Shown here: piece after piece, positions 23,424-33,252 of the stretch
Layout of the letters: each line of letters begins with the position of its first letter
Numbering within the stretch: position 1 is the first letter of the stretch
DNA from: Cyrtodaria siliqua
Lineage: Eukaryota > Mollusca > Bivalvia > Adapedonta > Hiatellidae
Length of the DNA: 64,000 bases
NCBI GenBank assembly: GCA_037043455.1
Contig: JAWPHD010011268.1
Coordinates: 1 to 64,000, forward strand
Reading direction: 5' to 3'
The notes under the pieces: model-generated
What the model was told of the DNA's origin: nothing
Database searches by the model: none
What the model saw: only the letters and a program-made list of their open reading frames with translations
Made by a program: the position numbers and the translations under genes

Positions 23424-23601
23424 CATTTTTTGATTTACATACATACTTTATATTACACCTTATCATCCCTTATTTTTTAATAATTTTATCTTTATATATT
23501 TACATTAATTTTTAATTAATTCTTCATTTTCATCATTTTTTTGCGCACAATATGACCTATTTATGTGTCGACGTGCCGTAAAACACCATTCATTCATTCA
23601 T

Positions 23602-23696
23602 TCATCGTCAACCTGCTCATCATCGTCAATTCTCTCATCGTCAACCTGCTCATCATCGTCAATTCTCTCATCGTCAACTGCAACATCATCGTCATT
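23602..23696 (-). pseudogene. 5' part of the acidic exon, 33 bp minisatellite
   Basis: The exon starts after TTTCTTTAAG on the minus strand and encodes repeats of an 11-residue acidic block (VDDERIDDDEQ) in 33 bp DNA repeats. The flanking words GAAAACATGGTCATATT match GAAAACATAGTCATATT in the array units. The exon is interrupted at its 3' side by the retrotransposon 18277-23601. Confidence 0.6.
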
Positions 23697-23962
23697 CTTA
23701 AAGAAAACATGGTCATATTGCTCAAAACTTTAACAGGTGTTCTTGTCATATAATAATGCATATGTGCTGATTAAAATTATAGGTTCATTGATGGGTTCTT
23801 ACAATACCTGTGATTGAATATACGTAAAATGGATTATAAGTTGGTAACTCTTAATTCGACGCTCCAGTTTATTTAAAAAAAAAAAATCATTCCAAGATTA
23901 TTTATCAGATTATCCAGCCTTTACAATTTATTGCATTGATATTTTATTTCTACAATGATTAC

Positions 23963-24007
23963 CTCGGACATAGGCGCTTCGAGTGCGGGAATCTGCTCGG
24001 CACAGGA
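23963..24007 (-). pseudogene. Small upstream exon ending in MSE, same diverged gene
   Basis: A 45 bp open segment lies between an acceptor (TTTGTTAG) and the donor ATGTCCGAG/GTAATCATTG, coding 15 residues ending APMSE. The 19 bp word CAATGATTACCTCGGACAT at its donor also occurs at 18219-18237, at the end of the split acidic exon, so the two exons share a duplicated 3' end. Coding status is inferred from splice signals and the open frame only. Confidence 0.35.
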
Positions 24008-24036
24008 CTAACAAATGAAGGTCAGTTCGATTCTTA

Positions 24037-24686
24037 GCCCCCCCCCCCCCCCCCACCAGTCGGTGGTGGGGTGATAAGAATCAACCGACTGCTCGTTACT
24101 TAGCAGAGGGGTAGGACCCCCCCCCCCGAAATATAACCCACCTGTTGACCGTGGGTGGCGACCCGTGTCGTTGGAGAAGGGAGTCCTGGTGGTTGAGTGG
24201 CGTGGAGATCTGGTAGTTATCTCCACGTTGCAACACACCACTTTGGTCCGGACTTCAACTAGACGGGCGGTCAGATTTGGCCCGATCTGATCAATCGGTT
24301 TGTCACGCCAGCTATAAGAGATCCGACCTTATTATTCAGACAGTACCAGTACACTGTATCCTACTTACCTTTTATATTGTTCTACTTTAAACATTATATA
24401 CATAGGGTATTTTATGGCGGTGGCGCACGGGCTAATCATGTATTTCAAAACGCTATATGGCTATACTCGTGCCACTTTTTAAGCGGAACATAAGTGCGGC
24501 TCTTTGACGTTTTAGTTAAGGGGTTATGTCCGCTGGGTGGTATGGGGGGACTGATGCGTTAGCTTTATATGAGTATACCTTCTACGTATTCTTGGCATTT
24601 TGACTGTTGGATATCCACAGCAAATGTCCCCTTGTTGGACTCCGAGGTGGGTAAGAAGCGTGGAAGATGAATTCTTAACGCCCATC
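24037..24686 (+). promoter_or_regulatory. 5'UTR and presumed internal promoter of the LINE family
   Basis: 650 bp lie between the TSD and the ATG at 24687. It opens with G and an uninterrupted run of 17 C, then an 8 bp stem (CAGTCGGT / ACCGACTG, about 24058-24093), another C run at 24118-24127, and GC-rich sequence unlike the AT-rich coding part. Non-LTR elements carry their promoter inside the transcript, so the promoter should lie here; no specific element can be named. An alternative upstream ATG at 24600 is in frame with ORF1 and would add 29 residues. Confidence 0.6.
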
Positions 24687-26104
24687 ATGGCATCACAAAA
24701 CGCACACACTACGAACAAACGGGAACAAACAGAACATGAATCTGATACTGAGGAACCAGTGATCAACCAGTCCTTTCCTCGTTTTCTTATCATCGAATCA
24801 GAAGACGGGGAAAGACCTGTTGCAGATATGTCACCTTTTGCCATTCAAAAAACTGTCCAATCCATCGCTGGACATGTCAAACAAATTAAAAAATTAAAAA
24901 ACAAAACTCTTCTAATTGAAACGGAAAAAAAATCCCACTCTGATAATTTATTAACAATTACTGAAATGCTAAACACAAAAGTAAAATGCTACCCTCACTC
25001 CTCTATGAATATCTCCAAAGGCGTCATCAGGTGACAAAATTATTAGTACAAATACTATCATACTCACATTTGCAACACCCGTCTTACCAAAAACAATAAA
25101 GGTGGCATATCTGCAATTGCATGTTAATGCCTACATTCCAAACCCGTTACGTTGCTACAACTCCCAAGTCTTTGGGCACCACAACTCCAGGTGTACTAAA
25201 GAAGAACGTTGTGGTAAATGTGGCGACTCTGCATTCAAACATAACGAATCAGATTGTCCTAACGACCTCAAATGTACCAACTGCGGTCTGGGACATCACG
25301 CAAATTCAAAATTATGTGAAAAATTCAAAAAAGAAAAAGAAATCATAACAGTTAAATATACACAAAACATTCTCTTTTCAGAAGCAAGAAAATTAATTGA
25401 AGAAAAATATAAAATTTCAAGTCCAACCTCTTACGCATCTATTCTCAAAACAACAGCAACACACACAGAATGCAGGGATGCAAGTACGCAATACGAACCA
25501 CAGCCAGAAATTCAAAATACAAAGAATACTTCCTCAGTATCAAATCCAAACAAAAGTCAACAAACACAACTTAACAAACCAAAATTAAACTTTTCACCTA
25601 ATCAAACTTTTACATTTAAATCGAACACAAAACCGGCAGGCTCTGGCAATGTCAAGAGCATGTCAATTTCTCAGAATTGGAAAGAGGGTTCTTCTAAGAC
25701 TGAAGTCTAGAAGTTCCCCAGTCGTGAAGCCTAATACATCCTCGGTTGGAAGGCCTAGTGCTGCTCCGGCTAAGGAAGTTGGAAGGCCTAGTGCTGCTCC
25801 AACTAAGGAAGTTGGAAAGCCTAGTGCTTCTCCAACTGGGGAGCACAAGGAGCAGCCAAAGGTGTCTAATGGCCCTATTGAGCTGCATAACAAATTCGAA
25901 CAGCTTATGGACATTTCAGAGCCGGCAGCTGCACTGCCACTTCCATCCTCTCATGAAAGGTTAGTTGAGGTGCCACTTCAGCTGACTTCTTCCGGGGAGG
26001 AGGATCCATCAGTGGAGATGTCGCTGCTTGAGTCTCCTAAGACCTCTCCTAAATCTAAGGCCAAAAATAAAAACAAAATAAAAAATCGCCTTAGCGCTAA
26101 ATAA
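24687..26104 (+). pseudogene. LINE copy 2 ORF1, broken
   Basis: It begins MASQNAHTTNK and supplies the N-terminus missing from copy 1. About 100 bp are lost at 25033 after SKGVIR, giving an immediate TGA. The frame resumes at 25102 with two normal knuckles; the first has Cys replaced by Ser (CYNSQVFGHH). A 2 bp loss at about 25703 (AAGACTGAAGTC versus AAGACTGTGAAGTC) shifts the tail into the 25711-26104 frame. The tail has an extra Gly-Arg-Pro-Ser-Ala-Ala-Pro repeat compared with copy 1. Confidence 0.88.
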
Positions 26105-26112
26105 TCGTTAAA

Positions 26113-26907
26113 ACTAATAAGATCATTCAATGGAATTGTCGAGGTTTGAAACCAAATTATGATGAAATCAGCTTAATTTTAAATGAACACCACCCTATTG
26201 CCTTTTGTTTTCAAGAAACATTCTTGAAGACAAGTGATAAGGTATCTTTTAAACAATACTCACTATACAATCATATTTGTGATACCGGGGACAAGGCCAC
26301 TGGTGGAGTTTCGATAATCATTAATCGAAACATTCCTCACAGACCTGTTGCCTTGAAAACAAATTTGCAAGCTATTGCGGTCAGTGTTACTATGCACAGA
26401 GTCATAACAATATGTTTCTTATATTTACCACCTAGTTCTTCACTAGACCCTAAAGATCTAAATCACCTAGTTGCACAATTGCCATCACCTTTTATACTCT
26501 TGGGCGATTTTAATGCACACAACTACATCTGGGGTTATAAAGATATAAACGATAAAGGCAAGACAATTGAGGATTTCTTAGCCAAAAACAATTTTTGTCT
26601 TTTTAATAATAAGTCACATACTTATTTACATCCTGCTGCAGGCTCTCATTCTTCCATTGATTTAACAATATGCGATCCAACACTTTTGATGGATTTTTCG
26701 TGGAGTGTTGGACACGACCTCTGTGGGGGTGACCACTTCCCCATATTTCTTGAAAATATCGGCCCTCCACTTCTCGAAAAAACGCAACGATGGAAACTTC
26801 GCAAGGCTGATTGGACTACGTTTCAATCTCTTTGCGAGGAACAATTAAAGCCTTCCGTTTTCGAGGATGTCGAAGACGCAACTGCTCTTTTTACCAAAAT
26901 TCTTCAC
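26113..26907 (+). pseudogene. LINE copy 2 ORF2, endonuclease part
   Basis: The frame matches copy 1 residues 3 to about 270 (WNCRG, FQET, GDFNAHN, SSIDLT). SDHFP is changed to GDHFP, so the Ser next to the catalytic His is lost. The ORF2 start codon is missing. The frame is cut at 26907 by a nested copy and continues at 28422. Confidence 0.88.
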
Positions 26908-28412
26908 AATAGTATATGGATCGACTCGCAAGTCATACTTGCAGATGCTCGATCCTATACAGAACCAAGGATTACGACTCGCCTTAGGTGCCTTTCGTAC
27001 ATCACCAGCCGAAAGTCTATATGTTGAAGCTAATGAACCATCACTGTCTCATAGACGGGACAAGTTAGCCCTTCAATATGCCATTAAGTTAAAATCTAAC
27101 CCTTCAAACCCAACTTTCGATAATGTCTTTAGTCCTAGTTATGAACCTCTTTTTGATCGAAAACCGAAGGCCATCAGACCATTTGGTCTTCGTATTAAAT
27201 CAAAATTAAGAGACACTGAAATCGACCTAAATTTGATTGCCAAGTACAAAGTACCACAAATTCCACCGTGGACTTTGGAAACACCAACAATTATTTTCGA
27301 TCTTTGTAATAGTAACAAATCCAGTACAGACCCCACTGTCTTTCAAAGCAAATTTAATGAAATTAAATCGAAATACAGTAACTTTCAACATATATACACA
27401 GATGGCTCTAAAGATGGAGATAAGGTAGCTGCAGCAGCTGTTGTTCACAAACACAGCATAAAGAGCCGCCTGCCTGACAAGGCCTCTATCTTTTCAGCTG
27501 AACTTAAGGCAATTGAACTTGCCTTAAATTATATTCAGGAATCTGATGATGACCATTTTGTAATCTTTTCTGATTCCCTTTCATCTCTTCAAGCACTGGG
27601 TAATATGAAACATGATAACTCAGTTGTGCTTCAACTTTTAGAAAAGTACAATTCTCTTATAATTGATAATGTTATTATTTTCTGCTGGCTTCCAAGCCAT
27701 GTAGGAATACGTGGTAATGATAGAGCTGATAGTGCTGCTAAGGCAGCATTAGATCTACATATATCTAATACCAAATTACCTTATACTGATTTTAAAAGTT
27801 GTATTAACACATATATTCGTAACTCTTGGCAAACCGCTTGGGATTTGTCAGTTAACAATAAACTCCATTCGATTAAACCGCTTCTCGGAGAATGGCGTTC
27901 TTCTAGTAGAGCCATTCGTCGAGAGGAAGTTGTCCTAGCCCGGTGCAGAATAGGGCATACACGTTATACTCATTCATATTTATTACAAGGTGAGCAATTA
28001 CCAGAATGTATACCCTGCTTTGCACCGTTAACGGTCAAACACATATTGCTGGAATGTGTAGACTTTGATCCTATGCGTCAAAGGTACTACAATGTTAATA
28101 CTATGACCGAGTTATTTAATACTATAGATTTTAGTCTAGTTTTAGATTTCCTTAAGGAAATCAGACTTTATAAATCAGTATAATATGTTCTTGTATATAA
28201 TTACTTTTTTATATACCCGTTTTCGGGCATTCGTTGATTTACATATATAGTTTATATTACTACCATATCACCCCTTATTTTTTAATAGTTTTATCCTGAT
28301 ATATTTACATTAATTTTTAATTAATCCTTCATTTATTCATATCTCGTCGGTTTTTGCGCACAATATGACATCTTTATGTGTCGGCGTGCCGTAAAACAAC
28401 ATTCATTCATTC
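26908..28412 (+). mobile_element. Nested LINE insertion Y1 (5'-truncated) inside copy 2
   Basis: It starts at AATAGTATATGG, in the segment after the reverse transcriptase, and ends in the (CATT)n tail. It is flanked by ATTCTTCAC at 26899-26907 and 28413-28421. Host copy 2 resumes as GATATAGCTGATC, exactly where the endonuclease part stopped. Y1 belongs to subfamily B: 3'UTR hairpin CCCGTTTTCGGG, MTELFNTIDFS near the C-terminus. Confidence 0.93.
26928..28183 (+). pseudogene. Y1 ORF2 fragment: thumb region, RNase H and C-terminal CCHC
   Basis: Open through the whole remaining part of ORF2, with no internal stop. YTDGS, SAELKAIELAL, FSDSLSSLQAL and GNDRADSAAK preserve the four RNase H acidic residues, followed by CIPC...H....C. 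It lacks endonuclease and reverse transcriptase because of 5' truncation. It joins by chance in frame with a piece of copy 2 upstream. Confidence 0.9.
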
Positions 28413-28421
28413 ATTCTTCAC

Positions 28422-30862
28422 GATATAGCTGATCAAACCATTCCAAAAACCTCGGCAAATCCTAAACGCCCACATAAACCATGGTACGACGATGACTGCA
28501 AAAAGGCAGTCAGCGATCGTAAAGCTGCATTAAATAATTTTAACTTGCGGCCAACTCAACAAATTTAGATAACTTTAGAGTTTTTCGTGCGAAAGCCCGT
28601 CGTACTATTAAGGATAGCAAGAGGAAATCCTGGAGATCTTACGTCTCTAGGCTGAATTCTCGCTCATCACTTAAGAAGACATGGGACATGGTCCGGAAAA
28701 TAAGTGGTAAAGGTAATTCAAGTTATGTAAATCATCTTAAAACAGATAATCGAGATATAACATCTGTCAAAGATATTACAAACACTTTGGCAGAAACTTT
28801 TTCAAAAAATTCTTCTTCTGAAAATTGTCAACCAAATTTTCTGAAAAATAAGAAACAAAAAGAACAGAAGAAGCTGAACTTCAACTCGAAAAACTTGGAA
28901 AAATACAATAAACTATTCACTCTCAAAGAACTTCGAGAGTCCGTTAAAAAGGCTCATGATACATCAGCTGGTCCTGATGATATCCATTATCAATTACTAA
29001 AACATGTACCTGAATCCTGTCTCTCTACCCTTCTTAATATATTTAATAAAGTTTGGGTGACGGGAATCTTCCCCGATTCTTGGCGGGAAGCAATCGTTAT
29101 TCCAGTCCCCAAACCTGGAAAGGATCATACGGACCCAATAAATTATCGCCCAATCGCTTTAACGAGTTGTATATGTAAAACCATGGAACGAATGATTAAT
29201 GAGAGACTCGTTTGGTACCTGGAGTCCAACAAACTGATAACAAAGTATCAAAGTGGATTCCGGCGCCAACGAGGCACAACAGACAATCTCATTCGATTTG
29301 AATCATTTATTAGGGAACCTTTCGTAAAAAAATAACAACTAGTCGCTGTATTTTTTGACTTGGAGAAAGCTTATGATACTGCATGGAAGTACGGTATTAT
29401 GAATGATCTACATGACATTGGTCTTAGAGGCCGATTACCCATTTTTATAGAGAAATTCTTAGATGATAGACAGTTTCGTGTCCGAATGGGTTCAACCCTC
29501 TCTGATATTCGTGAACAGGAGATGGGTGTTCCACAGGGCAGCATACTATCTGTCACACTTTTTAATATAAAGATTAACAGTATAGTAAAATGCATCAATC
29601 CAGGTGTGGATTGTTCGCTATATGTTGACGACTTTTTTATATGTTATCGTGCAAAAAACATAAATACTATCGAGAGACAATTACAACAATGTCTCAATAA
29701 ACTTCAGACCTGGTCTGATGAAAATGGTTTTAAATTTTCTTAAATACTTGAAGGCCAAATGCCTTAAAGCTCTTAACTTACTTAAAGTTGTTGCAAACAC
29801 TAATTGGGGAGCAGATCGAAAAGTCCTCTTGCGACTTTACAGATATCTTATCAGATCCAAGCTGGACTACGGCTCAGTAGTATATGGATCGACTCGCAAG
29901 TCGTACTTGCAGATGCTCGACCCTATACATAATCAAGGATTACGATGCCTTAGGTGCCTTTCATACATCACCATCCGAAAGTCTATATGTTGAAGCCAAT
30001 GAACCATCACTGTCTCATAGACGAGACAAATTAGCTCTTCAATACGCAATTAAATTAAAAGTCTAACCCTTCAAACCCAACTTCCGATAATGTTTTTAAT
30101 CCTAGTTGTGAACCTCTTTTTGATCGAAAACCGAAGGCCATTCGACCATTTGGTCTTCGTATTAAACCAAAATTAAGAGACACTGAAATCGACCTAAATT
30201 TGATTGCCAAGTACAAAGTACCACAAATTCCACCGTGGACTTTGGAAACTCAAACAATTATTTTTGATCTTTGTAATAATAACAAATCCAGTACAGACCC
30301 TACTGTCTTTCAAAGCAAATTTAATGAAATTATATAGAAATACAGTGACTTTCAACATTTCTACACAGATGGCTCTAAAGATGGAAATAAGGTAGCTGCA
30401 GCAGCTGTTCACAAACACAGCATAAGAGCCGCCTGCCTGACAAGGCCTCTATATTTTCAGCTGAACTTAAGGCAATTGAACTTGCCTTAAATTATATTCA
30501 GGAATCTGATGATGACCATTTCGTTATCTTTTCTGATTCCCTTTCATCTCTTCAAGCACTGGGTAATATGAAACATGATAACCCAGTTGTGCTTCAACTT
30601 TTAGAAAAGTACAATTCTCTTATAATTGATAATGTTATTATTTTCTGCTGGCTTCCAAGCCATGTAGGAATACGTGGTAATGATAGAGCTGATAGTGCTG
30701 CGCTAAGGCAGCATTAGATTTACATATATCTCATACCAAATTACCTTATACTGATTTTAAAAGTTGTATTAACACATATATTCGTAACTCTTGGAAAACC
30801 GCTTGGGATTTGTCCGTTAACAATAAACTCCATTCAATTAAACCGTTGCTCGGAGAATGGCG
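28422..30862 (+). pseudogene. LINE copy 2 ORF2, reverse transcriptase to RNase H part
   Basis: Continuation of copy 2 after Y1. Open pieces at 28688-29335 and 29360-29743 cover the reverse transcriptase up to YVDDF (Val to Phe in the next residue). A 1 bp loss near 28558, a stop at about 29333, a deletion of about 150 bp at 29740 and further shifts near 29945, 30060 and 30425 disable it. Its RNase H motifs remain readable in pieces. Confidence 0.88.
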
Positions 30863-30874
30863 TTCTTCTACTAG

Positions 30875-31336
30875 CCCGGTGCAGGATAGGGCATACACGT
30901 TATACTCATTCATATTTATTACAAGGTGAGCAATTACCAGAATGTATACCCTGCTTTACACCGTTAACGGTCAAACACATATTATTGGAATGTGTAGACT
31001 TTGATCCTATGCGTCAAAGGTACTACAATGTTAATACTATGAAAGAGTTATTTGATACTGTAGATTTTAGTCTTGTTTTAGATTTCCTGAAAGAGATCAG
31101 ACTATATAAATCATTGTAATGTGTTCTTATATATATATACTTGTTTATATACCCGTTGACGGGCATTCGTTGATTTACATACATATTTTATATTACACCT
31201 GATCATCCCTTATTTTTTTAATAGTTTTATCTTTATATATTTACATTAATTTTTAATTAATACTTCATTTTCATAAATTTTTGCGCACAATATGACCTAT
31301 TTATGTGTCGACGTGCCGTAAAACACCATTCATTCA
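30875..31336 (+). mobile_element. Nested LINE insertion Y2 (462 bp, strongly 5'-truncated) inside copy 2
   Basis: It starts at CCCGGTGCAGG, in the last part of ORF2, and ends in the tail. It is flanked by the 12 bp TSD TTCTTCTACTAG at 30863-30874 and 31337-31348. Copy 2 resumes with ACCCTTTCGTCG. It belongs to subfamily A (hairpin CCCGTTGACGGG). Confidence 0.93.
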
Positions 31337-31348
31337 TTCTTCTACTAG

Positions 31349-31781
31349 ACCCTTTCGTCGAGAGGATGTTATCCTAGCCCGGTGCAGGATAGGGCATACA
31401 CGTTATACTCATTCATATTTATTACAAGGCGAGCAATTACCAGAATGTATATACCCTGCTTTGCACCGTTAACGGTCAAACACATCTTATTGGAATGTGT
31501 AGACTTTGATCATATGCGTAAAAGGTACTACAATGTTAATACTATGAAAGAGTTATTTGATACTGTAGATTTTAGTCTTGTTTTAGATTTCCTAATAGAG
31601 ATCAGACTATATAAATCATTATAATGTGTTCTTATATATATTTACTTGTTTATATGTATAGTTTTATCTTTATATATTTACACTAATTTTTAAATAAAAC
31701 TTCATTTTTCATCCATTTTTGCGCACAATATGACCTATTTATGTGTCGACGTGCCGTAAAACACCATGCATTCATTCATTC
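31349..31781 (+). mobile_element. 3' end of LINE copy 2
   Basis: Last stretch of ORF2 (readable within 31382-31624, MKELFDTVDF near the end) and a shortened 3'UTR in which the hairpin segment is missing between about 31655 and 31656. The tail is followed by the right TSD. Confidence 0.85.
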
Positions 31782-31789
31782 GATTCTTA

Positions 31790-32309
31790 CCTTCAGTGCT
31801 TCCCTGTACTGGTCTAGTGTAATTCCTGAAAAGACACACCGTTTACTTGTGCGACAACATTTAAAACACACATTGATTGATAAATATATCTTTATTTATA
31901 AACTTGTGCAATCTAAACTTTTAATAATACAAAAGTTACTAGATGTAGAGAAGGGATATATAAACTGGTTTCTTAAGGTCAAAAGCTTGCTAGAGAAATA
32001 TTGTTTTATGTATGTTAAACAAACATTGCTAGATGAATTTTTACAAGAATTCAGAGCCAGAGTTGATACGAATCAGGTACTCATGTTGTATAAAGTAGTT
32101 AAAGAAAGCTTTGACCTTGCACATTATTACCTCTTGTGTAAATATAATTCCAACATACCTGTATCGCAATTGCGATGCGTCCACATCTTGCACGAGTCAC
32201 CCTCGATGGCATGCTGCCTGGGTCGAACCTCGAGCCCACAAGAAACACAAAACGCGGACATAACAAATACTCAAAAATCCGTTTACAAAATATAATTAAC
32301 ACAATATAA
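31790..32309 (+). other. Unique host sequence with an unrecognised open frame
   Basis: The target DNA between LINE copies. A frame is open from inside the LINE tail to 32295, giving about 170 residues in host DNA, for example EFRARVDTNQVLMLYKVVKE and ESFDLAHYYLLCKYN. It is helix-like and AT-rich, where stops should be frequent. I recognise no family. On the opposite strand GGTTCGACCC near 32222-32231 looks like a tRNA-type B box, but no A box is evident. Confidence 0.3.
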
Positions 32310-32343
32310 TTTTCTGATTCCCTTTCATCTCTTCAAGCACTGG

Positions 32344-33225
32344 ATGAAACATGATAACCCAGTTGTGCTTCAACTTTTAGAAAAGTACAATTCTCTTATA
32401 ATTGATAATGTTATTATTTTCTGCTGGCTTCCAAGCCATGTAGGAATACGTGGTAATGATAGAGCTGATAGTGCTGCCAAGGCAGCATTAGATTTACATA
32501 TATCTAATACCAAATCACCTTATACTGATTTTAAAAGTTGTATTAACACATATATTTGTAACTCTTGGCAAACCGCTTGGGATTTGTCAGTTAACAATAA
32601 ACTCCATTCAATTAAACCGTTACTCGGAGAATGGCGCTCTTCTAGTAGACCCATTCGTCGAGAGGAAGTTGTCCTAGCCCGGTGCAGAATAGGGCATACA
32701 CGTTATACTCATTCATATTTATTACAAGGTGAGCAATTACCAGAATGTATACCCTGCTTTGCACCGTTAACGGTCAAACACATATTGCTGGAATGTGTAC
32801 ATATATCTAATACCAAATCACCTTATACTGATTTTAAAAGTTGTATTAACACATATATTTGTAACTCTTGGCAAACCGCTTGGGATTTGTCAGTTAACAA
32901 TAAACTCCATTCAATTAAACCGTTACTCGGAGAATGGCGCTCTTCTAGTAGACCCATTCGTCGAGAGGAAGTTGTCCTAGCCCGGTGCAGAATAGGGCAT
33001 ACACGTTATACTCATTCATATTTATTACAAGGTGAGCAATTACCAGAATGTATACCCTGCTTTGCACCGTTAACGGTCAAACACATATTGCTGGAATGTG
33101 TAGACTTTGATCCTATGCGTCAAAGGTACTACAATGTTAATACTATGACCGAGTTATTAAATACTATAGATTTTAGTCTAGTTTTAGATTTCCTTAAGGA
33201 AGTCAGACTTTATAAATCATTATAA
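32344..33225 (+). pseudogene. LINE copy 3 ORF2 C-terminus with 101-codon duplication
   Basis: 293 codons are open from the middle of the RNase H to the normal ORF2 stop. The stretch from HISNTKSPYTDF to KHILLECV (101 codons) occurs twice head to tail, so the C-terminal CCHC (CIPC...H....C) is present twice. The two copies appear identical, so the duplication is recent and in frame. Confidence 0.9.
32498..33103 (+). repeat. 303 bp tandem duplication
   Basis: Two consecutive copies (about 32498-32800 and 32801-33103) starting at CATATATCTAATACCAAATC and ending CTGGAATGTGTA. Identical within what I can see. Confidence 0.92.
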
Positions 33226-33252
33226 TATGTTCTTGTATATAAATAGTTTTTA

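Larger units (their letters stand above)
18277..23601 (+). mobile_element. Non-LTR retrotransposon copy 1 (ORF2 intact, 5'-truncated)
   Basis: The element runs from TGGGGAACCAG, about 20 codons inside ORF1 judged by copy 2, to a (CATT)n tail. It is flanked by the 11 bp TSD TCATCGTCAAC at 18266-18276 and 23602-23612. There are no LTRs, protease or integrase; the domain order is zinc-knuckle ORF1, endonuclease, reverse transcriptase, RNase H. That order suggests the I superfamily (I or Nimb-like); the clade is an inference. The 3'UTR holds a 12 nt hairpin CCCGTTGACGGG (23412-23423) and ends TGTGTCGACGTGCCGTAAAA-CACC(ATTC)n. Good ORF2 coding potential and a clear TSD imply a young insertion. Confidence 0.95.
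24037..31781 (+). mobile_element. Non-LTR retrotransposon copy 2, full-length, interrupted by two family members
   Basis: This copy has a 5'UTR, ORF1, ORF2 and 3' tail. It is flanked by TTCGATTCTTA at 24026-24036 and 31779-31789, 8 to 11 bp depending on how tail bases are counted. Own segments: 24037-26907, 28422-30874 and 31349-31781; the gaps are two later insertions. Relative to copy 1 it also carries a deletion of about 100 bp in ORF1 (at 25033), a deletion of about 150 bp in the reverse transcriptase (at 29740), several 1 bp frameshifts and stops, and no ORF2 start codon (ATG is ATC at 26104). It is dead but is the best guide to the family's 5' end. Confidence 0.93.

Noticed and set aside
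24037..24056. Poly-C run as assembly gap or vector
   Set aside because: It sits exactly at the 5' end of a LINE bounded by a TSD and is followed by consistent element sequence. The length of the run may still be imprecise.
24008..24241. Minus-strand frame in the LINE 5'UTR
   Set aside because: It runs over C/G homopolymers, which give poly-Gly, and has no homology signal.
30860..30890. 28 bp deletion in LINE copy 2 between CTAG words
   Set aside because: The missing bases reappear after a full tail at 31349, so this is a nested insertion with a 12 bp TSD and not a deletion.
32222..32231. tRNA gene or SINE head from a B-box-like GGTTCGACCC (minus strand)
   Set aside because: No matching A box at the proper distance and no cloverleaf.
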